From Sphaerosporella brunnea (taxonomy: Eukaryota > Ascomycota > Pezizomycetes > Pezizales > Pyronemataceae): a stretch of 64,000 nucleotides of DNA. The position numbers and the translations under genes were made by a program. Shown here one piece after another: positions 55,153 to 64,000 of this stretch; the first letter of the stretch is position 1; each line of letters begins with the position of its first letter. The stretch is taken from assembly GCA_008704415.1 (NCBI GenBank), contig VXIS01000011.1, forward strand, positions 248,001 to 312,000, given 5' to 3'. The notes under the pieces are model-generated. The model searched no databases. It saw nothing but the letters and a program-made list of their open reading frames with translations, and had not been told where the DNA came from.

Positions 55153-55498
55153 AGGGTTTGTGAGAGTTGCTAGGGATATTTTTTTATTTTTTATTTTTTC
55201 TTCTGATCCCAGTTTTTGGTGCTATTATTTGTTATTATTAAGGAACTTGGAAACTTAAAATACCTTACTATTTATTAAATTGCGAACGGGGTGAGAGCGG
55301 GTATTTACCTTCCCTCCCCGCACCTCGTCAACCCCACTAAGCTGGCACTGGCTCGCCTCAGGCAGCGTCTATCGCGGTCGACAGAGGAGCTGGTGACCTT
55401 CCGGGCGGTGGGTTGATCCGGAGTTTTTTTTGGGGGGGGGGGCGAATGCACAGTGGGAGCTCTAGCGGCCGAATAGATGCAACGAACAACCATCTATC
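55153..55498. other. intergenic, no gene seen
   Basis: 346 bp of T-rich then G-rich DNA leading to the MITE. Confidence 0.5.
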
Positions 55499-55500
55499 TA

Positions 55501-55876
55501 CCGTATTATCCCGGTAATAACGAAATTTCACAGACCCCGAAGTATACTGACACGTACCGTTCAGCGGGCAGTGAAGCTGTGTGAGAGGCGGTCGGAAGCG
55601 ACGTGCTTGGACAGTGCTCGACAGGTGGTGGTCAGTAAAACCTTAAACAGAGCGGGGAGATGGAGACCGCGGCGACAGCCTGAGCGCTCGCTCTTGCCCG
55701 TCTCCACCTGGCCTCCAGTGTCTTCGTCGCATTGACGTCTTTTTGACTTTTCACGTCGCGCCTTCGCACTCCGGCTCGCGTCGAAACACTTCCCATCCAG
55801 CTTCACTGCCCGCTGAACGGTACGTGTCAGTATACTTCGGGGTCTGTGAAATTTTGTTATTACCGGGATAATACGG
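55501..55876. mobile_element. 376-bp MITE with 79-bp terminal inverted repeats and TA duplication
   Basis: Arms 55501-55579 and 55798-55876 are inverted copies with one mismatch, beginning CCGTATTATCCCGGTAATAA. TA flanks both ends (55499-55500 and 55877-55878). This is the Tc1/mariner-pogo pattern. The tip CCGTAT-x-x-TCCCGGTA resembles that of the 6774-7300 element, so the two may be mobilised by related transposases. No coding capacity. Confidence 0.85.
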
Positions 55877-56251
55877 TATCATACGTGCTGTATAGATCCA
55901 ATGAACAGAACCGGGGGTGGGGAGCCCTGTCTATAGCAAAATAAATATAAAACTCCAAATTGAACAACCTGGGCTTACCATTTTACACCCGTGGTGGCCG
56001 TGTCCAGCTGCCTGCCCCGCGGGAAAACTTGTTGGCAACACCTTGCTTTTACGAATCCAGCTCCTCTGCGTGACTACCACGACGCCACATTACCTCTTGC
56101 TTAGTTCAACCAAATTCTCCTATGTTCTCAGGGCATTTTTGGTGCAAAATAGCCAAAAAAAAAAAAAAAAAAAAAATGGGTTTAGGCGAAACTTTTGCTC
56201 CTAGTTATACATAATATACACACCCCACCCCCCAGAAGTCCATCAGAACAT
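55877..56251. other. intergenic, no gene seen
   Basis: 375 bp with an A-run at 56156-56176; 3' region of the HTH-array gene. Confidence 0.5.
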
Positions 56252-57910
56252 CTACTCATCGTCATCCAGCACAGGAGGCTTGTACTGTTGCATGTATTTC
56301 TGCTTCCGTGAAAAAAAAGCCGAGACGGTGTGCAGAGAGATCCCACTTTCCTTGGAGATCTCCGACAGAGTCCACGATGGGTGCTTGACACGTAGGCGAT
56401 ACAGACCATCCTGTTGCTCGAGAGTGAGCCTTGGACGGTGCGCTGGCTCCCTAAATAGCATCCCATCAATCTTGGGTTTGTACTCTTTCATATATTTTTG
56501 CTCCCGAGTAAAGAAACCCCAGACGGTGCGCTCGCTAATCCCCGTTTCGTTGGCGATCCGCCTCAACGGCCAAGATGGGTGCTCGCTGCGTATCCGACAG
56601 AGTTCATCCATTTCGGCAGTAGTGAGCTTCGATCGAATGGACCGCTCCTTTTCCGCTCCATCACCGGGAGCTTTATCGGGAGCTTTATCGGGAATTGCCC
56701 CCTCCCTCACCAAAAAATTACGGATCGTCGGCATGGGGACGTCTATCTTGCTTTCTCTCGCAATCTGCGCTATTGTCCAAGATGGATGCTGAGCAAGTAG
56801 TTGACGTAGTTCATCCATTTCGGCGGCAGTAAGGTTCGAAACATCTCGCTTGCCAAACTCCACCGTGCCTGTCTTTTGGTACCATTTGATTATCCCGTCA
56901 ATAGCCGCAGGCGGCAGAGACATTTGGCCGGCGATGTCGCTCGACGAGAGCCCCTCGTTGTGAGACGCCACAATCTGATGGCGTTCTTCCACGGTGGTCA
57001 GGTAACGTTTAGTGTTCCCAGCCTTCCGATGTTTCATAATGATGGTGTTGAGGGTCTTGATCGACATCGACATGACGGATGCTATTTGCAATGGTATGGC
57101 ACCGATGGTGTAATATGAAAAAATCTCTTCAAATTCTTGAGGGGTTGTTTTAATCTTCGGTTGTGGATGTTTGTTGATTTCGCCAGTCTTTTTATACGCT
57201 CGGACCAAACTGAGGACCAACGAATTCGGCAAGCCCATTGCGCGACTAATCATATACGCTGATAAGTTCTTCTCGTCGACAAGTTTGATGACCTCAAGCC
57301 GTTGTTCCGTCGTCAATGGTTCCAGTGGAGCTGACGTCCGGGAAGCAGCGGATGATTGACTGGTGCTGAATTCTCTGGCTCTCCTTTTGGGTTCTGTTGC
57401 GACGAGGCCATACCGATGGGCTCTTTTGACGAAGTTGTTGACGATTTGCGGGGAAAGAGACACCTTGAGGCGCACAGGATGGTTGGTAGGCGTGGGGGTT
57501 TCAGCGCGTTTTTGGCCAGGAAGACTGTTTCGTATGCGCAGTTGCGGCGGGGAAGAGGAATCCGAAGGGTTTGTTGAATCCGCTGAGCTCTTTGGATACT
57601 GCCTGCCAGGTGCATACGCCGAGGCGGGGCCAAGTCCTTGACATGTATTGACGAAGCATTGAACCACACGGTGTGGCAAAGGCACCTTGGAAGCGATTTC
57701 CCTTGTGCCAAGCTTCTGATCGTAGTGAAGTGTGATGATCTCGGTGCGTTCTCGCAGGTTCAGAATCTTTCCGGAGGCGTCAGCAGCCTCAGAGCACTGC
57801 GATTGAGAGCGGCATGCCGTCTTGAAACCAGACAAACGCGGGGAGTAGAGAGTAGAACGAATCACGTGATGTGCCACGGTTGGTCTTGCCCACGAGAGAG
57901 CAAGTGTCAT
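56252..57910 (-). CDS. protein composed of about seven helix-turn-helix modules, possibly mitochondrial
   Basis: Single exon, 552 aa from ATG 57910. The first ~40 residues (MTLALSWARPTVAHHVIRST and on) are basic and free of acidic residues, like a mitochondrial presequence. Modules follow: LRERTEIITLHYDQKLGTRE (~47); TEQRLEVIKLVDEKNLSAYM (~200); TPQEFEEIFSYYTIGAIPLQ (~250); TVEERHQIVASHNEGLSSSD (~295); TAAEMDELRQLLAQHPSWTI (~350); TTAEMDELCRIRSEHPSWPL (~425); and TLEQQDGLYRLRVKHPSWTL (~490). Each ends I-A/S-x(5-6)-[IV]-x-x-[IV]. The last three share HPSW, indicating internal duplication. This looks like the HTH of Tc1/Paired or homeodomain-like proteins, but no DDE catalytic domain is present. 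Function unknown; a nucleic-acid-binding role is inferred. It could be a domesticated transposase derivative or an organelle regulator. Confidence 0.75.
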   Translation of the reverse strand: MTLALSWARPTVAHHVIRSTLYSPRLSGFKTACRSQSQCSEAADASGKILNLRERTEIITLHYDQKLGTREIASKVPLPHRVVQCFVNTCQGLGPASAYAPGRQYPKSSADSTNPSDSSSPPQLRIRNSLPGQKRAETPTPTNHPVRLKVSLSPQIVNNFVKRAHRYGLVATEPKRRAREFSTSQSSAASRTSAPLEPLTTEQRLEVIKLVDEKNLSAYMISRAMGLPNSLVLSLVRAYKKTGEINKHPQPKIKTTPQEFEEIFSYYTIGAIPLQIASVMSMSIKTLNTIIMKHRKAGNTKRYLTTVEERHQIVASHNEGLSSSDIAGQMSLPPAAIDGIIKWYQKTGTVEFGKRDVSNLTAAEMDELRQLLAQHPSWTIAQIARESKIDVPMPTIRNFLVREGAIPDKAPDKAPGDGAEKERSIRSKLTTAEMDELCRIRSEHPSWPLRRIANETGISERTVWGFFTREQKYMKEYKPKIDGMLFREPAHRPRLTLEQQDGLYRLRVKHPSWTLSEISKESGISLHTVSAFFSRKQKYMQQYKPPVLDDDE

Positions 57911-59784
57911 TGCGCTGTGCACTGGAGGTCGGTCAATTGAAATCCTTTCAATGGAGCACGGATACTCACCAAGGAACGGCAGATCGAAAGTCTTTGGGAA
58001 GGGAGGATGAACCTGGATGATAGAGAAGGCGAAGTGACGAAGCGGCGAACGAAAAATGACGCAAGGAACAATAGCGTGAAAATCCTGACCACATACGCGC
58101 CCGCCTGATCGAAAAGTTCCATGCCATGCTTTCGTGCTCTGTATACTCAGAAGGAAGACTAGGAGTTATCTCTGGGGGGCTATTCATGCATTTTCTCATC
58201 ACAGATGGCGATCGGCGGGGCAGATGTGGCTTGTAAACCCTGCGAGGCGAGCTCTGAGTAACTAAATCGGCAAACGCCGAAAATGAAAGTATCACAGGCA
58301 CCGCATAAACTCAGAAACAAGAGACTCGACGGCGCGAATAGAATAATAGAAATGTTATACCAGATTCGCGGATTTGTGAATGTGGTGTGCAGGGCCCACG
58401 GCACCCGAACGTCCTCTCTCCAAAAAAAACACCGTGCCAGTGGCAAGCAGTGGTGAATTCCGCTCGGCTCCCAGTATGCATTTACCAATTTCACCCACAC
58501 CTCACACAGTTTTCTACTGTTCTGAGATCCAACCGAAAGTTTTGTCGTATCGGTGGAGCCCAGTGCATTGCATACCATGATAGAACTACGAGTATGGAGC
58601 GTTACAGATGTTCAACACAACCTTAGCTAGAGATATTGGCATTCCAGGTGTCCGTACGGGCAATTTGCTGCAGAAACAAACAGGAGAGATGGCCCGCAAG
58701 CATCTAGAGCCACCAGTGGAGGATTTGAGCTTCGCAAAAAGCTTCAATGTCACGATCCATTGGTTGATAGCGGCCACTTGTGCTGGACAACTACTATCCA
58801 GCGCTTCCTGTCTCTAATTTCACTCTGCTCACCGACTTTGTAGTTGGGCTCAGAAGTCTATCTCGCAACGCCCAGACCGGCGAAGGAAGTTGATGGTTTG
58901 ATCCGGGGAACTGGTATGGAGCTTTTTCATTGTCGTTTCCATGACGACGACGACGGATGCTAGAAGCAATGGCTATTCACTCTATGGTTTATTTCAAACT
59001 GTTTCTAAGGATCAAATTCTGACCTTTCATATGCAGGACTAGCCTTCGATCAGTGTCCGAATCTTCTGATTGTTATCCCTACTTCCACGGCGCTGTGGAC
59101 CCACGTAACCAGTAATGGAACACCGGACTCTATAAACCGTTCAGGTCTTCCAATATGTCCTTAGCTCGAACACAGGTATGTAGCTTTCGACGTGCGGTCA
59201 TGTGGTAGTGAGCTGGGTAGATTCATTGCGGTCCTCCGGCACCTCGTGCTATAAGGTTTGTTCTCCTTCAGTGAATGAGCGTTAGCAAGAGTGATAGAAT
59301 TCTGCTTGAAGAGTCAATTTCTTTCCGTTCAAGTCTGCGGATTATCAAAAACTGATTCAAAAACCTGATATCTGCTGGAATATGCGTCCTGACATAATGT
59401 GGGTGTGGTACGAGTGCTAGCTAGTGAGGTACTGTTGATCTGCTTGCTGTAATGGTACACATATAGATTACACCATTCCAACAATATCCTCCGAAATTAT
59501 GTCATGCTGTCCATTCCTCCACGAATGGAGGGACAGACTGCACGGTGGTTGGCGTTGTTTGTTCGTGGGAAGCTATTTTGTTTGTTTGCCCCACTTCAAG
59601 GCAATTACTCTAATAAGCAGCCTGTCTCTGTCGCTTCATGTCCTGAGTTTCAATATACGTGTATTATTGTTTTTTCTATCTGATGTTTTGTACCAATCAA
59701 CTCGCATAAGTGCTTGCCGCTCTTTGTTTCACACACACCTCTCCACCACACCATCAACATCCATACCTCAACGCACATCACCAA
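57911..59784. other. 1.9-kb intergenic region, no supported gene
   Basis: Frames at 57966-58578 (minus) and 58608-58817 (plus) have no conserved features. The last 200 bp are C/T- and ACAC-rich, like a promoter leader. Confidence 0.45.
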
Positions 59785-60422
59785 ATGGCCTCCAACAAAA
59801 CGACAGCAGCGATTGGTGAAGTGGTTGAGATGGCACTATATGCAGGTACTTGATCACGCTGCCTCTCTGTGGCAAGTGGAGATCTAACCCTTGCAACAGA
59901 AGAGAAGAAGCAGGACGACATGGCTCCCAACGCGATCGAGAAGACGTCCAGTTCCGCAACCGGCAAGCAATCAAACCCACCAGCCAAACAAGCCATCCGC
60001 TAAAATTCACTCTAGAAACCGCTACTGCCATCGTGACAGTACCTCCCCGCTGCAGCCTTTGCAGCGACCGCGCCAACCTGATGTTGGTCTTGGAGCGCCT
60101 CTACACCGCCGAAACCGAAGCGTACGACAAAGCCCAGAGCGAACTCGCCGCACTTCGAGCCGAGAGTCTGCAGAACAAGGCATGGGTTTTGGAAAGCTTC
60201 AAGGAGCTTCGTGCGCTGGTGGAGGAACTGGGACCGCTTCGTCGCACGTGGATCACGATCCTACTTACCAGGGTCCTGGTGAGGTGCGGCTACTTTGTGA
60301 TGGCGTATGCTTTCTTCAGTCTCTCGTTGCATGGAAGTATGTCGTTGAGGGATCTCTTGGTGTTTTGCGTCCCGATTGCGGTTTTGATATGGGTCTGCGT
60401 GTGCATGTTGATGGGGATGTAG
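59785..60422 (+). CDS. small coiled-coil protein with two C-terminal membrane segments
   Basis: Two exons: 59785-59845 and 59914-60422; 189 aa. The intron has a CTAAC branch site. The CAG acceptor at 59911-59913 was chosen because the earlier CAG at about 59900 leads to a stop at 60001-60003, whereas this one opens a long conserved-looking frame. It starts MASNKTTAAIGEVVEMALYA. Residues ~75-125 (RCSLCSDRANLMLVLERLYT, AETEAYDKAQSELAALRAES) form an amphipathic helix after a C-x-x-C pair. WITILLTRVLVRCGYFVMAY plus AFFSLSL, and LVFCVPIAVLIWVCVCMLM, are two likely membrane spans. Family not recognised; probably an endomembrane protein. Confidence 0.6.
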
Positions 60423-62890
60423 AATAGAGCAGACTGAATTGTTTGTTTGTTGGAATGAAACTTTTGTCATATCCGCTCGCGGAGTTGTGACAAATGCTCA
60501 AGACATCTCATCGTATCCGAGAGGTTCATGCGTACCAAAAGAAATCCAGCAAAATGATATGAAACCACCTGTCGATTCCACTTGTCTAGGTTGCCAACCC
60601 TGGGATAATCAATAGAGGGATCCGGCGGGACTTACTCGTACCAACTCCACAATGGTTCGGTAGGTCTTCAGCAACAGCAAACGCAAACTCCTTCACATAC
60701 CTACTGTGATCAATGATTACAATCATCACATGGTGTAGAATTAGTTGATCAGAGCTTACACCACCCACCAGTGCTCGCGGTGTAACTGGTTGAGCTTGTA
60801 CTTCATTTTCCTCAATGTTTCACTGGTCAACGGTTACATTCTCTTCCGACTTGCACGACATGTCTCCTTTCCTGCAGGTATTGACCGTATGGGTATATCC
60901 CATAACCTTGGTTGTGATTATCCTGCCAATAAGTTTCACCGCGAGGTCATGAACGGCCTTCTCCCCATAAAAATTCTTGGACCAAAGAAGAAATACAAAA
61001 GAAAAACTGTGAGAATAATAGTCACTAGGAGTAGTGGATTACGTATCCATCACTGGCAGTGAATGCAGACTGATCAAGGTTTCGGTCACAATCATAAAGA
61101 GGAGGGAGTGTACAGTCTGCTGGTGTAATTTTTGAAGAGGCCAACACAATGGAAGGCAACATCCTCAACTTACACAATTTGAATGCTCTGGCTGCAATCC
61201 TCCAGTAGCACTTTGTAAGCCTGAGCATGATAGTCCTAGTACGTGTTTTTCTCAATGGCATAGTGTAAATTACTGAGGAGGGAGGGGTCCGGACGCCGGC
61301 CTGGGAGGCCCATAACTGGCTAGCGCTGATACTTTTGATATCACTCACCTGGCATTGTAAAGTCAAATCAATAAACTAATGCATGAGAGACGTGAACCCG
61401 TCCATGGGATACATGCTGCTTGCTGTCAAAAATTTAATCCACTCCCGTGTGTAACATAATTTGTGCCTACTAAGTATCTACTCTATTCTACCTGTTACAA
61501 ACTCCGACCTAGAATTCGGTCCGAGCCGCCGGAGGCCCGGGCCGAAGGGTTTCCTCTCCTCACTTCAGTGCCGCGGGCCTGCATACATTCTCTGCTGGTG
61601 CACGTGTTGATGCACTCATGTGGCGCAAAACAAAGATCTTAGTATTGTACATTTGTTACCGACGCGGCACTTCCTTTGCTCCCAGCCTGCATGGAAGATC
61701 GGCCGACGGACGCATCGGAGGCTTTGTTGAAAGCCGTGAAACTACCGTTTTATTAGGCGCCGAAGTCAAGATGCTGTAGGCAGGTTATGGATCAGGATGA
61801 GCTCCTTTTCTTTTCTTTTCTGCAGGCAACCGCTGGGGTACGCAAGGATACAAGAGTGTGGTGAGCAAGTATTGTGTGCGCAGATATGTAGTTACTCCTG
61901 GACTTCTTTACTTTATGTGCCTGTTGGATATCGTATGTAACTCATTGCAATCATCATCATCGTCGTCGTCGTCGTCGTCATGCGAGCGGTTTAAATTTGT
62001 ATAGTACATACGAGTACGAGTCGACATCGTCCGATACCGATTGCCTTATCCCCTCAACGAAAACGAGGTGAAGATTATGCATGCCAATGCCTTACACACA
62101 TCCAACCGCCTGGCTGCTTTTCGGCCGGGATGCACAGCGACGAACGTCGTCGTCAAGTCTCCAACATTCATCACCACCGCGACACTCAACAGCTCGGAGC
62201 GCTCGCAATCAAGTGCATCGCTTCACAAACGAAATCCGCCTGCTCCGTGAGTGATGTTCCTCGGTGAACTCGCATGTAAAGCTTGGCTTGACCTTCTCTG
62301 CTGGGGATCCGTCTGCTGCCGCAGATCCCTCTTTGCCGCCCAGGCTAATGCAAGCCTGGATCGCAGCGTGATTGGCCCAGTTGCACTGCAGGGCGCTCAA
62401 ATGTGGAATGGGTGGATTTCTGCGCATGCAGGTAAACCAACCGAACTGCTCGATGTGATTCGTACCCACCCCAAGCCCCCGGCGGCTATACATAAACTGC
62501 AGCTGAACCACCCATTACCCACGCCTTCTCTCTCCTCTCCTCTTTTCCTACATCTTTCCTTCGCCTTGAAGCTGCTGGAAGCCCTGTTGCGAATATACCG
62601 CGCGCTCGACTCGATACCCGCAAAACACACCCCCCCCAACAGCTGCATACGTGCAACACCCGCCGACATATTTATTACATACATACATAAAACTTGTCTG
62701 TTATTCACCGGAGCGCCACGGCTGGCTCAGACGCATCACGGTTTTATAACGGCATACGTCTGCACCCAAGACTCTTCGTCCTCGTCGTATCTATCAGCAC
62801 CGGATTGAAATACATACAAGCCGGTAACATCGAAACGAACCACGCCTCCGCCTCCTCCTCCCTCTTAACTACCACTCCACAACCCGCACC
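60423..62890. other. 2.5-kb gene-poor region
   Basis: A run of GTC triplets (61954-61980) and ordinary mixed sequence. No frame shows family motifs. The last 200 bp are pyrimidine-rich, as in a leader for the BIM1-like gene. Confidence 0.45.
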
Positions 62891-63674
62891 ATGTCACGAA
62901 CACCATCACCACGCAGCCTTCTGGCCGCAGCCACGCTCCTCCTCCTCGCCTCTCTCCAAACCGTCTCTGCACATTTCCAGATCGTGTACCCAGCATGGCG
63001 CGGGAACACATTACACAGCGACAACCAATGGGAGTATCCATGTATGTCTCCTCCTCTCCTCTCCGCCTCCTATCATCACCACTAACGTCCCAACTAGGTG
63101 GCGGCATCGGCGTAACAACCAACCGCACCAAATGGCCCATAAGCGGCGGGCAAATCAGCATAATACCAGGCTGGAACGCGGGGCACCCTACAAGTTTCTT
63201 CTACGTCAACATGGGCTTTGGAAGCGAACCGCCGAATATGACGAATATCATGATCCCGATATTTCAGACGACGGGACCATCGAGAGATCCCTTTCCCGGA
63301 GAATTTTGTCTCACGCAGGTCCCGCTGCCGAAGAATGCGAGCGTACATGTCGGCGATAATGCTACCATCCAGGTCATCCAGGTGGCGTTGCATGGTGCCA
63401 GTCTTTACAACGTAGGTTTATCCTTCCTCCGGGTCGGGGGGTAGGCAAGGGATGAGAGAGAAAAAAGCTGACTTGTGAATAGTGCGCGGATATCACTTTC
63501 GTGGAACCGGGACAGGAGGATCCTATGCCTGCGGGCATGTGCCAGAACTCATCCACCATCGGCTTCAACTTGGTGTACACGACCACGTCGGATGCGTTCC
63601 GCACTGCGGTGGTAGTGCCAGGTATCGTAGGGATTGGGACATTGCTGGCTGTGCTCGCGCAGTGGCTATTGTGA
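62891..63674 (+). CDS. BIM1-like (LPMO_X325 family) copper-binding surface protein, GPI-anchored
   Basis: Three exons: 62891-63041, 63098-63411, 63483-63674; 218 aa. The signal peptide ends TVSA after residue 27, leaving an N-terminal histidine (His28) in AHFQIVYPAWRGNTL, the copper-brace start of this family. Next come DNQWEYPCGGIG, NRTKWPISGGQISIIPGWNA, GHPTSFFYVNMGFG (His80, a candidate second copper ligand), FPGEFCLTQVPLP, and GDNATIQVIQVALHGASLYN. CADITFVEPG, MPAGMCQNSS and a hydrophobic tail (VVVPGIVGIGTLLAVLAQWL) complete a GPI-type protein. X325 proteins look like lytic polysaccharide monooxygenases but lack that activity. Cryptococcus Bim1 helps take up copper when it is scarce. Regulation by copper is inferred, not seen. 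Confidence 0.9.
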
Positions 63675-64000
63675 TGACTTTTTTTTTTTTTTTACTTGTA
63701 TAAAAAAAATTTCCTGTGAATATTGAGGTTTTTTTTTGGGATTTGTTTTTTTTTTTCTTGACTTTTGTCTTGTTTAAGATGATTGCGAGAGCTTGGGTTG
63801 CTGGCGTTTTTGTTTCTTTTTGCTGTCTTTTGTCTTTTTGGAAATGTGGGATTGCCCCGGATCGAAGCGATGCAGGATGGAGGATGGATGATGGTGGATC
63901 ATGCATGAACTGCGATGAATCCATATACATATAATATCGTTTTTATCAATGGAACTTTCTTCAAATGCCCTGCTTTCAATATATCGGCGCCACGTTGATC
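63675..64000. other. 3' flank of the BIM1-like gene to window end
   Basis: T-rich runs (63678-63693, 63728-63757); no gene seen. Confidence 0.6.

Noticed and set aside
58608..58817. 69-aa plus frame
   Set aside because: Short, no motif, and the opposite strand is equally open.

Overview
The window is nuclear DNA from a filamentous ascomycete (Pezizomycotina-type). The evidence is short spliceosomal introns (mostly 50-60 bp, GT-AG, with CTRAC-like branch sites), widely spaced single-gene transcription units on both strands, and orthologues of fungal housekeeping genes. I cannot place it to genus. Gene models below were built by hand: each reading frame was joined across splice sites, and a model was accepted when the exon lengths summed to a multiple of three and the joined protein read through conserved family motifs.

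Layout. (1) 1-5.7 kb: a broken gene at the left edge, then the divergent pair FMP25 (minus) and COG3 (plus). (2) 5.7-16 kb: accessory, repeat-rich DNA. It holds a TA-flanked inverted-repeat element with a transposase HTH remnant, a nested minisatellite, a long inverted-repeat element, a PIF/Harbinger-like MITE, a frameshifted piggyBac transposase relic and smaller foldback elements. MDM35, a tiny three-exon gene, sits inside it. (3) 16-32.4 kb: dense core genes, EFM5, UBP8 (SAGA deubiquitinase), a LACTB2-like hydrolase, the complex I 40-kDa subunit, dihydrolipoamide dehydrogenase, TSR3, ASF1 and a Sro7/Lgl protein. (4) 32.4-44 kb: a MED9 gene apparently fused to a long Lys-Lys-Arg repeat tail, and cofactor-independent phosphoglycerate mutase with an inverted-repeat element in an intron, flanked by gene-poor tracts. 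(5) 44-64 kb: riboflavin kinase, eIF3k, an HNH protein, a PLP-fold protein lacking its catalytic lysine, tRNA-Glu(CTC), a BED zinc-finger protein, a secreted Thr-rich protein, a large MITE, an array-of-HTH protein, a two-TM coiled-coil protein and a BIM1-like copper protein.

There is no biosynthetic gene cluster or prokaryote-style operon. Several neighbours act in mitochondria (FMP25, MDM35, NUO-40, LPD1), and NUO-40 and LPD1 share one divergent promoter region. The most unusual items are the single-exon protein made almost wholly of about seven HTH modules (56252-57910), the aminotransferase-fold protein with three altered PLP-site residues (48041-49523), the MED9 fusion, and the density of different inverted-repeat transposon families.
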